NCBI GenBank assembly: GCA_047974625.1
Contig: JBKECK010000079.1
Coordinates: forward strand, 1 to 64,000
Length of the DNA: 64,000 bases
Source of the DNA: CADEDH01 sp047974625
Lineage (GTDB): Bacteria; Actinomycetota; Acidimicrobiia; Acidimicrobiales; SZUA-35
Reading direction: 5' to 3'
Below are positions 45,608 to 54,515 of this stretch, piece after piece (positions within the stretch are counted from its first letter, which is position 1; each line of letters begins with the position of its first letter). Position numbers and translations under genes: made by a program. A model generated the notes under the pieces. The model was not told the DNA's origin and did no database searches. It saw only the letters and a list, made by a program, of their open reading frames with translations.

Positions 45608-47571
45608 GCTTCGGCGCGACACCGGGCTTTGCCGGACCGAACGCGGCCCAGACCAGCGCGGCCGCCGGCCTGCCCTTCGCCGGTGTCCCGTCCGAACTGG
45701 CCGACGGTGCGAAGCGGATCCTCGCCGAGGAGCCCGACCACCCGCCCGAGCACATCCCGTTCTCCCAGTCCGACTACGACCGCCGGCCCTTCACCCTGCG
45801 GACCTTCCTCCGGCCCCACCGCGCCGCTCTCGCCCTGGCCGTGGCCCTGGTGGTGGTGGAGACCGTCGCCTTCCAGGCCGGGCCACTGTTCATCCAGATC
45901 GGTCTCGATCGGGGCATCACCCCCCGCCACTTCGACACCGTGCTGGTCGTCGCCGTCGCCTACCTGGCGGCCATCGCCGTCAACGTGGTCACCTCCCGGA
46001 TCCGGATCCGGTACACGGGCGCCCTGGGCGAACGGCTCATGGCCCGCCTGCGGGTGCGGGTGTTCTCCCACCTCCAGCGCCTGTCCCTCGACTTCTACAC
46101 CGACCACCAGGCCGGGGTGATCATGACCCGGATGACCAGCGACATCGAGGCGCTGGCGGCCCTGTTCCAGGACGGCCTGGTCAACCTGATGGTGCAGGGC
46201 CTGACCCTGGTGGTGATCACCGGGATCCTGGTGGCCCTCGACGTCCGCCTGGCCACCATCACCTTGCTGGTGATCCTGCCGGCCATGGCCGCCCTCACCT
46301 GGTGGTTCCGGGGGGCGTCGCAGCGCTCCTACGACCGGGTCCGGGACCGGATCGCCCTCGTCCTGGCCGACCTGTCGGAGAACCTGGCCGGGATCCGGGT
46401 GGTGCGGGCCACGAACCGCCAGAGCCACAACGCGGTCGCCCACGCCAATGTGGTCGGCGGCCTGCGGGACGCCAACGTGGAGGCGGCCACCGTCGGTGCC
46501 TTCTATGGGCCGGCCAGCGAGGCCGTCGGTGTCCTCGGCCAGGCCGTCCTCTTGGGGGTGGGCGGCACCATGGTCCTGCGGGGCCAGCTCACCGTGGGTG
46601 AACTGTTCGCCTTCCTGCTCTACCTCACCGCCTTCTTCGCCCCCATGCAGCAGCTGGTCCAGCTCTACAACGCCTACCAGTCCGGCCAGGCCGCCGTGGT
46701 CAAGATCCGGGAACTGCTGGCCACCGAGCCGTCGGTGCCGGAAGCCGCCGATGCCGTCGAGTTGCCGTCGATCACTGGCCGGATCGAACTCCGCGGCGTG
46801 CGCTTCGGCTACGACCCCACACGACCCGTGATCGACGGCCTGGACCTGGTCATCGAGCCCGGTGAGACCCTGGCCGTGGTCGGCCCGACCGGGGCCGGGA
46901 AGTCGACGGTGGCCAAGCTGATCAGCCGGTTCTACGACCCCCAGGACGGGGCGGTCACCATCGACGGTCACGATCTGCGGTCGGTCACCTTCGCCTCCCT
47001 CCGCCGCCAGATCGGCCTCGTCCCCCAGGAGCCGTTCCTGTTCAACCGGTCGCTGGCCGACAACATCGCCTTCGGCCGGCCCGACGCCACCCGGGCCGAG
47101 ATCGCCGGCGCGTGCCGGGCCGTCGGCCTCGACGAGCTCGTCGACCGCCTCGACGGCGACCTGGACGGCTGGGTGCATGAGCGTGGGGCCAGCCTCTCGG
47201 CCGGGGAGCGGCAGCTCCTGGCCCTGGCCCGGGCCTTCCTGGCCCGCCCCCGGGTCCTTGTCCTCGACGAGGCGACCTCCAACCTCGACCTGGCCTCGGA
47301 GAGCCGGGTGGAGGCGGCCCTCGACCGGGTCCGTCGGGGGCGGACGGCGATCGTGATCGCCCATCGGCTGGCCACCGCCCAGCGGGCCGACCGGATCGCC
47401 GTCGTGGACGGGGGGCGCCTGGTCGAACACGGCAGCCACGACGAGCTGGTGGCGGCCGGGGGGCGCTACGCGGCGATGTTCGATGCCTGGTCCGCTCATC
47501 TCGGTGGGGCCCCGACGGGGCCGGACCCCGACGACCGGATCCCCGGCGGGCCGGATACCCGCGTCCCCTGA
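45604..47571 (+). CDS. Heterodimeric ABC exporter subunit 2 (permease-ATPase fusion)
   Basis: 655 residues with an N-terminal extension of about 75, six membrane helices, and an ATPase domain. Here Walker A GPTGAGKSTVAKLI and Walker B LVLDEATSNLD are canonical, while the signature reads LSAGERQLL rather than LSGGQ. Pairing with subunit 1 gives one fully functional site (this Walker A/B with the partner's LSGGQ) and one degenerate site, just as expected for an asymmetric heterodimer. The GTG at 45604 overlaps the upstream stop. Nothing recognisable lies in the 130 bp downstream. Confidence 0.9.
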   Translation: MSFGATPGFAGPNAAQTSAAAGLPFAGVPSELADGAKRILAEEPDHPPEHIPFSQSDYDRRPFTLRTFLRPHRAALALAVALVVVETVAFQAGPLFIQIGLDRGITPRHFDTVLVVAVAYLAAIAVNVVTSRIRIRYTGALGERLMARLRVRVFSHLQRLSLDFYTDHQAGVIMTRMTSDIEALAALFQDGLVNLMVQGLTLVVITGILVALDVRLATITLLVILPAMAALTWWFRGASQRSYDRVRDRIALVLADLSENLAGIRVVRATNRQSHNAVAHANVVGGLRDANVEAATVGAFYGPASEAVGVLGQAVLLGVGGTMVLRGQLTVGELFAFLLYLTAFFAPMQQLVQLYNAYQSGQAAVVKIRELLATEPSVPEAADAVELPSITGRIELRGVRFGYDPTRPVIDGLDLVIEPGETLAVVGPTGAGKSTVAKLISRFYDPQDGAVTIDGHDLRSVTFASLRRQIGLVPQEPFLFNRSLADNIAFGRPDATRAEIAGACRAVGLDELVDRLDGDLDGWVHERGASLSAGERQLLALARAFLARPRVLVLDEATSNLDLASESRVEAALDRVRRGRTAIVIAHRLATAQRADRIAVVDGGRLVEHGSHDELVAAGGRYAAMFDAWSAHLGGAPTGPDPDDRIPGGPDTRVP

Positions 47572-47701
47572 TGACAGGCCCCTGATGGCGTCCGCTGGGG
47601 ACAAGCCCCTGGTGGCAGTCCCCCGATCAGGGTCGTTGGGTGTCACCTGATTAGGGTAACGGAACGCTCATCGACGGCGGTGCCCCGCCGACCGAGGGGT
47701 G

Positions 47702-48232
47702 ATGAGCAGCACGCGGACACCGGCCTCCGGAGCCTCGACCCGGTGGGGATGGCCGGCACGACCAACCATCGGCGCCTGGGCGCGCCGCGTCCCGCCCCTC
47801 GCTTCGATCGAGATCGTCGTCGTCCTGGCGGTCCTGGCCTTGGTCCTGGTCGGGGTGCTCATCTACGGGGTCCTGCGGGGACGGCAGCAGCTCCTGGCCT
47901 TCGCGGCCACCGACGGGGTCCTGGTGGCGGCGGCCACGCTCGACGATCCCTCCACCGTGGTCGACGAGCGGGTCGAGGCGGCCCGGGCCGCTATCGAGGA
48001 GACCCTGTCCCCGCTCGAGCGGGCCTGTGATCCCATCGGCTCGGCCGATGGCTTCAGCTGCGCCATCTCGGTCGTCACCTGCTCCAACGAGCCGGGGCTC
48101 TCCTGCATCAGCGTCGAGCTGGCCCACGACAACCGCACCCATCCGATCGTGCCCCTGGTGGCGCCCCTGGCCGACCTCGCCCCGGCGTCGCTCACCGCCG
48201 GAGCCGTCGCCGTGGTCAGCGGGGGATTGTGA
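47702..48232 (+). CDS. TadE-like pilus/secretion pseudopilin-type protein
   Basis: 176 residues with one N-terminal hydrophobic helix (SIEIVVVLAVLALVLVGVLI) preceded by a short basic segment, and a small extracytoplasmic domain with several cysteines. The Glu two residues into the helix and the overall size fit TadE-like proteins of type IVc (Flp) pilus or Tad secretion systems. The ATG at 47702 follows GAGGGG; a GTG immediately before it is possible. Its stop overlaps the next gene (GTGA). Confidence 0.65.
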   Translation: MSSTRTPASGASTRWGWPARPTIGAWARRVPPLASIEIVVVLAVLALVLVGVLIYGVLRGRQQLLAFAATDGVLVAAATLDDPSTVVDERVEAARAAIEETLSPLERACDPIGSADGFSCAISVVTCSNEPGLSCISVELAHDNRTHPIVPLVAPLADLAPASLTAGAVAVVSGGL

Positions 48233-49842
48233 CGGCGGTCGCCGCCCCGCCGGCCGACCGTCGGGGCCTGGTCCTGCCCGTGGTGGCGGTGATGTCGGCC
48301 CTCACCCTGGTGGCGGCGGCCCTGGCGGTCGACATCGGGCGTGCCGACGACGCCCGCAACGAGCTCCAGGCGGTGTCGGCCCTGGCCGCCATCGACGCGG
48401 CCCGGGTGGTCGACGGTCGTCCGGCTGGTGCGGTTCGGTCCACCGTCGAGGACGCCGCCCTGGCGTCCGCGGCCCGCAACGGCTACGGGACCGAACGGGA
48501 CGAGCTCGCTGTCGACCTGGGGGCCCTGGATCCCGCCGGCGGATTCGAGGTGGTGGGTCCGAAAGATGTTCCCACCGCGGTCCGGGTCACCGTCGAGCGG
48601 CGCCTCGACTACCTGTTCATGCCCGGGGGCCGGACCATCGGCTGGAGCTCGTTGGCCGGTGACTCCGGTGGCCTGGCCGGGATCGAGCTGGGGATGTTCG
48701 CCGCCGCGGTTACCGGCCCCAACGTGCCGTCGCTCAACGCCCTGCTCGGCGCCCTGCTCGGCGGCCCGGTCGACCTGGACCTGACCGCCTACCGCCACCT
48801 CGCCCGGGCCAGTGTCACGCCGGCCGAGCTCCAGGTGGTGGCCTCGGCGGCCTCGCTCGATGCCCTGCTGGCCCTGACCGTACCCCCGTCTGAGCTGCTC
48901 GGTCTCGTGGCGGCCGCCATGGTCGCCCGGGGCGACGGCGACGCCCTGGCCGCGGTGGAGCCCCTGTCGGCGCTACAGGGCGCGACCACCACCCCCGACG
49001 CCGTGTCCGTCGGCCGGGTGCTCGGGATCACCCCCGGGGCGGCGGCCCCGTGGGCCCACGCCGAGATCGCCGTCGGGGACCTGGTGCGGAACGTGGCCAA
49101 CGAGGCCGGTCGGGGAAAGGTGCTCACCCTGGACGTGCCGGTGGAGGCGCCTGGTGTGGAGTCGGCCACCGTCCGGGCGGTGGTGGTCGACGGGGGTCGG
49201 CAGGCCTTCGGGGGCGCCGGCACCTTCGTGGAAGGATCCCAGCTCCGGCTGTACCTGGAGCTCGGTCTCGGCGACGTGGCCGGCGGGCCCCTGCAGGTGC
49301 CGGTGTCGTTCGATCTGGCCCGACCGTCCGCCACCATCGAATCCGTCTCGTGCGAACCCGACGGTACCGGGCGGGCGGTGTCGGCCACCGTCGATCCGTC
49401 CCTGGCCCAGCTGACGGTTGGGAGCCTGACCGATGCCGAGCTCCGGGCCGGGGACCCACCCTCCCCGGCCACCGTGCTCGAGACGCCCGGTGTGGGCCGG
49501 ATCATCGCCTCGGGTGGCACCACCGTCGACACCGCCTACCGGACCGTCGTCCTGCCGGCCCCGTTCGGGCTCGGGCGCCGCACCCGCATCACCGGCGGGG
49601 ACGGCCGTTCGAGCCTCCCGGTCGGTGGGCTCGAGCTCTCCCCGGAGCCGCTCGCCGGATCCGGGACCGACCTCGACGCCGACGCCCTCGTCCGTGCTCG
49701 GATCGAGGACGCCCTAGCCGGCCTGCCGCCCGTCATCGACCGGCTGGTTGCCGCGGCCGGACTCCTGACCGGGGGAGCCGACATAGCCGTCATCGGCGTG
49801 GTCTGCGGCGTCCCCCATCTCATCCCCCACGACGTCCCATGA
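48229..49842 (+). CDS. TadG-like Tad-system protein
   Basis: 537 residues. A single N-terminal membrane helix (VLPVVAVMSALTLVAAALAV) followed by VDIGRADDARNELQAVSALAAIDAAR is the pattern of the TadG/putative Flp-pilus assembly N-terminal region. The long remainder is extracytoplasmic, beta-rich and without cysteine clusters. GTG start and ATGA stop overlap couple it to the flanking TadE-like and CpaE-like genes. The usual vWA part of TadG is not evident. Confidence 0.65.
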   Translation: MTAVAAPPADRRGLVLPVVAVMSALTLVAAALAVDIGRADDARNELQAVSALAAIDAARVVDGRPAGAVRSTVEDAALASAARNGYGTERDELAVDLGALDPAGGFEVVGPKDVPTAVRVTVERRLDYLFMPGGRTIGWSSLAGDSGGLAGIELGMFAAAVTGPNVPSLNALLGALLGGPVDLDLTAYRHLARASVTPAELQVVASAASLDALLALTVPPSELLGLVAAAMVARGDGDALAAVEPLSALQGATTTPDAVSVGRVLGITPGAAAPWAHAEIAVGDLVRNVANEAGRGKVLTLDVPVEAPGVESATVRAVVVDGGRQAFGGAGTFVEGSQLRLYLELGLGDVAGGPLQVPVSFDLARPSATIESVSCEPDGTGRAVSATVDPSLAQLTVGSLTDAELRAGDPPSPATVLETPGVGRIIASGGTTVDTAYRTVVLPAPFGLGRRTRITGGDGRSSLPVGGLELSPEPLAGSGTDLDADALVRARIEDALAGLPPVIDRLVAAAGLLTGGADIAVIGVVCGVPHLIPHDVP

Positions 49843-50825
49843 CCGGCGGCACCGATCAGACCGGTCGGCCGGTCGGGGACGGGAGGGCGGCCGAGACGGT
49901 GGCGCCTACATCCCGGCTCGACCCCACCCGGTCCGACCCGGCCGCCCCGGAGCCCGGCACCCCCGACCCTCACGGGGAGGTCGACCCGGGCGGCCACAGT
50001 GGGCCCCTGGTCCCTGTCCTGTCGGCCACCGGAGGGGCCGGGCGCTCGCTCCTGGCCAGCAACGCCGCCGTCTGGCTGCACCGGAACGGCTACGAGCGGG
50101 TGGTCCTCGTCGACCTCGACACCGCCTACGGCAGCCCGTCGACATCGCTGCGGCTCCGTCTGGACCACACCCTGGCCGACGTCTGCCGGCTGGCCGAGTC
50201 GGGCCAGGCCGTCGACGACGACGAGCTCTACCACTGCCTCGCCCACCACGCCTCGGGGGTGTGGGTGCTCGGCTCGGCCGGCCACCCGACCGACGCCTTC
50301 CCAGACCCGGCCGCCCTGGCCTCGGTACTGGGGGGCCTGCGGCGGACCAGCGACGCGGTGGTACTCGACACCACGGTGGGGCTGGCCCCCCATCTGCTGC
50401 CCGTGATGCCCCAGATGACCCGGGCGGTGGTGGTGGCCAGCCTCGACGTGCACGCCGTGCGGGCGGCCCGGCTCCTGCTCGGTGAGCTGGCCGGACACGG
50501 CCTCGGCCCAGGACGCCGGACGGTGGTGATCAACCGGGCCGATCCCGGGGTTGGTCTGGACTTCGTCGACACCACCGCCTACCTCGACGACCAGATCGCG
50601 GCCTGGCTGCCGAGCTGCGACGAGGTCCGCCGGTCCATGAACGAAGGCCGCCCCCTGGTGGCCAGTCAGCCCCGCCACGCCGTGGTGCGGAGCCTCGAGC
50701 CGGTCTTCGCCAGTCTGCAGCCGGACTCCGGGCCCCTCGGGAACCCGGACCCGGCCGCCCTGGCGCCCTCCGCGCGGTGGTGGTCGCTGCGGCGACTCCG
50801 GGGTCTCGACGAGGGGAGCAGGTGA
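49839..50825 (+). CDS. CpaE-like ParA/MinD-type ATPase with degenerate Walker A
   Basis: 328 residues. After a 55-residue Pro/Asp-rich lead, the ParA/MinD fold appears: LSATGGAGRSLLASNAA in the Walker A place, VVLVDLDTAYG for Walker A prime, and VVLDTTVGLAPH for Walker B. The P-loop lacks both Lys residues of the deviant motif KGGxGKS, so ATP use is doubtful, as for several CpaE proteins. CpaE helps localise Tad pili. The genes for the secretion ATPase and membrane platform do not follow; 50826-51095 holds only a weak 93-codon frame I do not support. Confidence 0.75.
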   Translation: MTGGTDQTGRPVGDGRAAETVAPTSRLDPTRSDPAAPEPGTPDPHGEVDPGGHSGPLVPVLSATGGAGRSLLASNAAVWLHRNGYERVVLVDLDTAYGSPSTSLRLRLDHTLADVCRLAESGQAVDDDELYHCLAHHASGVWVLGSAGHPTDAFPDPAALASVLGGLRRTSDAVVLDTTVGLAPHLLPVMPQMTRAVVVASLDVHAVRAARLLLGELAGHGLGPGRRTVVINRADPGVGLDFVDTTAYLDDQIAAWLPSCDEVRRSMNEGRPLVASQPRHAVVRSLEPVFASLQPDSGPLGNPDPAALAPSARWWSLRRLRGLDEGSR

Positions 50826-51095
50826 CGCGATGGGACTGGTGCAACGTAGCTCCGGTCCGGCCCGGTCGGCGGGACGGCCGGGCCCCGGGTCCCCCGACCG
50901 GCGCCGGACATCGAGCAGCGGCACGTTCTGCTGCCCCCGAGCTGTTCCACTGGCCGTTGCGGCCCTACCCCGAAGGGTCATGAACCTCAGGTCTCGCTGG
51001 GTCCCGCCCCCTCCTCCCTCCATGGGGCCCAGCGGCGCCACCCCGCGGTTGGCGTGTCGGTGCGTCGATGCGTCAACCGTGCGGGTGGATGACGG

Positions 51096-52499
51096 TCAGA
51101 GGCCGGTGTAACGCTCCCGGGCCCGGAACCGCAGGGGGGCCTCCCCGTACTCCTCGGCCCCGTGGGCCAACCAGCCCGCGGCCCGACCGACGGAGAACAG
51201 CACCCCACCGGCGTCCGCGGGCATACCGCCGAGGAAGGTGAGGGCCCCCAGGGCGGCGTCGACGTTGGCCAGGTCGCCGCTGCGCTGCCCGATCAGGTCG
51301 CGCACCTGGAGTACCAGGCCCAGCCGTGGGTCGCCCGCCCACGCTTCCATCAGGCGGCCCAGGAGGGTGGCGTAGCGGGGGTCGTGGTGGCGGTAGATCC
51401 GGTGCCCGATCCCGGGGAAGTGGCCGAGCTGCCGCCGGGCCGCGCCGACCGCCCGGGCCGGATCACCGGAGCGGGCGGCGTCCTCCAGCATCCGGTGGAC
51501 GGTGGCGCTGGAACCGCCGTGCAGGGGCCCATCGATCACACCGAGCGCGGTGAGCAGCACCGAGTAGGGGTCGGCGCGGACCGAGGCGGCGATCCGGGCC
51601 GCGAAGGTGGACGCGGCCAGACCGTGGTCGATCAGCAGGCTCAGGGCGGTGTCGACCGCGGCCACCCGTTCCGGACTGGCCTCCACCGTGGCCAGCCGGC
51701 CCCACAGCCGGCCCGCCACCGACCCCTCCGTCGACCCGGTCCCGGCCGGACCGGGGGCGGCGCCGAGGCCGGACGCCATGGCCATGATGAGCCGCCGGCC
51801 GAGGGCCCGCACCGACCGGGGAGCCAGGTCGGTGCGGAGCGGGTCCCGGGCCGAGGCCAGGGTCACGATCAGGCGCAGCTCGTCGAGGGGCGACCCGGCC
51901 ACCCGCCCGGCCAGCCCCGGCAGGGTCAGGGCGGCCAGCTCGGTGTCGACCGACGACCAGGACGGCCAGGCCTCGTCGGCCGGGGCGTCCCAGAGCAGAT
52001 CGACCACATCGGCGAAACGGGCCCCGCCGGCGACGAAGCCGACCAGATCCCGGCCGCGGACGATCAGGCCGGTGTCGGCCACCCGGGTCAGGCGGGTGCT
52101 CAACAGGGTCCGTAGCTCGCCGGCGTCATCGTCGTGGCGGCCGAACCGGAACCGTTCGATCTCGACCGGGTCGAACCGGCTGCTGCGACCGTCGCTGTCG
52201 ACCCGGCGTTCGATCAGGCCCCGGCTGACGTAGGCGTAGAGGGTCTGCCGTTTGATCCCGAGCCGGGCCGCGGCCTCGGCCGCGCTCAGCGACCACCGGC
52301 CCCGGCCGTCCGCGTCGAGCGGGGCTGTGTCGAGCGGGGCTGTGTCGAGCGGGGCTGTGTCGACCGGGGCTGTGTCGACCGGGGCTGTGTCGGGTGCGGG
52401 CGGGTTCGCACCGGGGTCGTCGAGGGGGACGGGTTCGGCCACTGTTCCAGGATCCACCCGGCCGGCCGGGGTTTCAACGACCGGCGGGATTTCGACCAC
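51096..52499 (-). CDS. Citrate synthase-fold protein fused to an N-terminal helix-turn-helix domain
   Basis: 467 residues. Residues 38-62 are a TAP(V/L)D repeat, 70-115 a MerR-like helix-turn-helix (SLSAAEAAARLGIKRQTLYA), and from about 130 a full citrate synthase domain. Catalytic residues are kept: His in GPLHGGSSATVHRM, His in GIGHRIYRHHDPRYA and Asp in NVDAALGAL. Similar proteins sit beside a second citrate synthase in other actinobacteria, suggesting a regulator that senses oxaloacetate, acyl-CoA or citrate through its enzyme fold (inference); it might also be catalytic. The GTG at 52499 lies 53 bp from the divergent HAD gene. Confidence 0.85.
   Translation of the reverse strand: MVEIPPVVETPAGRVDPGTVAEPVPLDDPGANPPAPDTAPVDTAPVDTAPLDTAPLDTAPLDADGRGRWSLSAAEAAARLGIKRQTLYAYVSRGLIERRVDSDGRSSRFDPVEIERFRFGRHDDDAGELRTLLSTRLTRVADTGLIVRGRDLVGFVAGGARFADVVDLLWDAPADEAWPSWSSVDTELAALTLPGLAGRVAGSPLDELRLIVTLASARDPLRTDLAPRSVRALGRRLIMAMASGLGAAPGPAGTGSTEGSVAGRLWGRLATVEASPERVAAVDTALSLLIDHGLAASTFAARIAASVRADPYSVLLTALGVIDGPLHGGSSATVHRMLEDAARSGDPARAVGAARRQLGHFPGIGHRIYRHHDPRYATLLGRLMEAWAGDPRLGLVLQVRDLIGQRSGDLANVDAALGALTFLGGMPADAGGVLFSVGRAAGWLAHGAEEYGEAPLRFRARERYTGL
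52315..52392 (-). repeat. 15-bp in-frame tandem repeat within the HTH-citrate synthase gene
   Basis: About five copies of TCGAGCGGGGCTGTG (plus strand), two of them with C in place of one G, encode the pentapeptide TAP(V/L)D repeated five times just before the helix-turn-helix. In-frame units of this kind change length easily by slippage. Confidence 0.85.
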
Positions 52500-52552
52500 C
52501 GGCCGGGGTCGGGGCCGTTCGGCCGGGTACAGGGCCTGGCTATACAGGGGGC

Positions 52553-53299
52553 GTGGCCAACGGACCGGACAGCGACGACGCGGGTTTGACGGGGAACCTG
52601 GATGGCATCGAGGCGCTCAGTTTCGACTGCTACGGGACCCTGATCGACTGGGAGACCGGGATCGGACGGGTTCTCGTCCCGTGGGCGCGCCGCTCGGGCC
52701 TCGACCTCGACGCCGACACCCTGGTGGACCGGTTCGGGGCCACCGAGACCGGGGTCCAGCTCGACCATCCCACCTGGCCGTACCCCGAGGTGCTGGCCGA
52801 GGTGCTGCGCCGGATCGGCTCCGGGCTCGGGGTGCCGGTGAGCGCGGTCGACGCCGAGGCGTTCGGGCGCAGCGTGGGGGCCTGGCCGGCCTTCGACGAC
52901 TCGGCCGAGGCCCTGCAGCGCCTGGCCGGACGGTTCCGTCTGGTCGTGCTTTCCAATGTGGATCCGGTGTCGTTCCGGCTGTCCAACGACCGGCTGGGGG
53001 TCGAGTTCGATCACCTGGTCCTGGCCGGCGACGTGGGGGCCTACAAGCCGGCGTCGGTCATGTTCGACCGGCTCGAGACCACCCTGACCGACCACGGTCT
53101 CGATCCCGGAGCCCTGCTCCACGTGGCCGAGAGCCTCTACCACGACCACCTCCCCGCCCTGGCCCGGGGGTGGCGCACGGCCTGGGTCCACCGGCGGCAT
53201 GCCGTCGGTGGTTTTGGGGCCACCGCACCGGTGGACGTACCGGTCCGGCCGACGGTGACCGTCCCCTCCATGGCCGCCCTGGCCCGGCTCCTCTGCTGA
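52553..53299 (+). CDS. HAD-superfamily hydrolase (haloacid dehalogenase type II-like)
   Basis: 248 residues with the four HAD motifs: nucleophile Asp in LSFDCYGTLIDW, Ser-Asn in VVLSNVDP, Lys in VGAYKPASVMFD and the acidic motif in HVAESLYHDHL. Motif I with FDCYGTL and the cap arrangement resemble L-2-haloacid dehalogenases, but phosphatase activity is equally possible. The GTG at 52553 follows TATACA and a run of G, so either a leaderless start or a ribosome site is possible. It lies between the HTH-citrate synthase and the second citrate synthase and may be co-transcribed with the latter. Confidence 0.85.
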   Translation: MANGPDSDDAGLTGNLDGIEALSFDCYGTLIDWETGIGRVLVPWARRSGLDLDADTLVDRFGATETGVQLDHPTWPYPEVLAEVLRRIGSGLGVPVSAVDAEAFGRSVGAWPAFDDSAEALQRLAGRFRLVVLSNVDPVSFRLSNDRLGVEFDHLVLAGDVGAYKPASVMFDRLETTLTDHGLDPGALLHVAESLYHDHLPALARGWRTAWVHRRHAVGGFGATAPVDVPVRPTVTVPSMAALARLLC

Positions 53300-53308
53300 A
53301 CGGGTTGC

Positions 53309-53342
53309 GTTGATCAACGTTGACGGAATCAATGTTGTCAAC
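53309..53342. promoter_or_regulatory. Triple-dyad operator candidate upstream of citrate synthase
   Basis: Three nested dyads stand in a row: GTTGATCAAC (53309-53318), TTGA-N5-TCAA (53320-53332) and GTTGTCAAC (53334-53342). The start of the citrate synthase gene lies 28 bp further on. The repeated GTTGA/TCAAC half-site is a good candidate for binding the HTH-citrate synthase protein encoded nearby. Confidence 0.5.
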
Positions 53343-53369
53343 CCGAACCCACCGGTTCACGATCGAACC

Positions 53370-54515
53370 ATGAACGACAACGCACACGGTTTCCTGGTGG
53401 CCCCGGCCGGCCTCAAGGGCCTGATCGTGGCCGACACCACCATCGGATCGGTCCAGGGCGGCGAGGGCTTTTACCACTACCGCCAGTATGACGCCGTCGA
53501 CGTCGCCCGCCACCACACCTTCGAGGAGGCGGCCGCCCTGCTCCTCGACGGTGATCTGACCGCCTCGGAGGCCGACCTCCGGGCCGAGCTCGGGCTCGGT
53601 CGCCAGCTCGACCCGTCCACCGGCGCGGCCCTGTTCGACCTGGCCGGAGGGGCCCCGACCCCGCTGGCCGGCCTCCGGGCCGGATTGTCGCTGGTCGCCG
53701 CCGACGTCCCCACCGTCGACCAGACGGCCGACCAGCGCCGCCGGGAGGCGGTTCGGCTGGTCGCCGTGACCCCCACCATCCTGGCCGGCCTGCACCGTCG
53801 GGCCGCCGGTCGGCCGGTGATCCCGGCCGATCCGGGCCTGCGCATCGCGGCGGACTATCTGCGCATGGTCACCGGCTCCGTCCCCCGGGCCGAGCTGGTC
53901 CGGGCGGTGGAGATCTACCTGATCCTCACCGCCGAGCACGGGTTCAACGCCTCCACCTTCACCGCCCGGGTGGTCACCAGCACGGGGGCCTCGATGGGCG
54001 CGGCCCTCACCGCCGCGGTCGGGGCCCTCTCCGGACCCCTCCACGGGGGCGCCCCGAGTCGGGTCCTGGACATGATCGAGGACATCGGGGATCCGGCCGG
54101 GACCGAGACCTGGGCCCGGCGCCGGGTGGACACGGGCCAGCCGATCATGGGGTTCGGTCACGCCGTCTACCGGGCCGACGACCCACGGTCCGCCCTGCTC
54201 CGAGAGGTGGCCGTCGGGCTCGGCGGCCCCCTGGTCGACCGGGCGCTGGAGATCGAACAGCGGATGCTGCGGTTCCTGGCCGGGTGGAAACCGCAGGCCA
54301 CCCTGGTCACCAACGTGGAGTTCTACGCCGCCGTGGTGCTCCATCTTGCCGGGATCCCCCAGGAGATGTTCACCCCGACCTTCACCGTGAGCCGGATGGT
54401 GGGCTGGTCAGCCAATGTGCTGGAGCAGGCGGCCGACAACAAGATCATCCGGCCCGACGCCCGCTACGTGGGCCCTACCCCGTCCCGAGCGGTGCTGTCG
54501 GCGTCCGAGGGGTGA
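53370..54515 (+). CDS. Citrate synthase / 2-methylcitrate synthase-like enzyme
   Basis: 381 residues from the ATG at 53370, chosen for family length and because the longer frame from a TTG at 53310 would run through the operator dyads. It starts near GLIVADTTIGSVQGGEGFYH and has the family His in GPLHGGAPSRVLDM and His in MGFGHAVYRADDPRS. At the position of the third catalytic residue the sequence reads TNVEFYAAVV, with Glu where citrate synthases normally have Asp. It should condense oxaloacetate with an acyl-CoA; acetyl- and propionyl-CoA cannot be told apart. The 3' end overlaps the convergent methyltransferase gene by 41 bp. Confidence 0.85.
   Translation: MNDNAHGFLVAPAGLKGLIVADTTIGSVQGGEGFYHYRQYDAVDVARHHTFEEAAALLLDGDLTASEADLRAELGLGRQLDPSTGAALFDLAGGAPTPLAGLRAGLSLVAADVPTVDQTADQRRREAVRLVAVTPTILAGLHRRAAGRPVIPADPGLRIAADYLRMVTGSVPRAELVRAVEIYLILTAEHGFNASTFTARVVTSTGASMGAALTAAVGALSGPLHGGAPSRVLDMIEDIGDPAGTETWARRRVDTGQPIMGFGHAVYRADDPRSALLREVAVGLGGPLVDRALEIEQRMLRFLAGWKPQATLVTNVEFYAAVVLHLAGIPQEMFTPTFTVSRMVGWSANVLEQAADNKIIRPDARYVGPTPSRAVLSASEG

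Noticed and set aside
50830..51111. A 93-codon frame directly after the CpaE-like gene, with a purine-rich site before it
   Set aside because: Its composition is Arg/Pro/Ser-rich without structure or motifs, and it runs into the end of the opposing citrate synthase-fold gene. It cannot be supported as a gene.
53310..53369. Citrate synthase start at TTG 53310
   Set aside because: The added residues translate the dyad-rich operator region and are not part of the fold; the ATG at 53370 gives the normal length.
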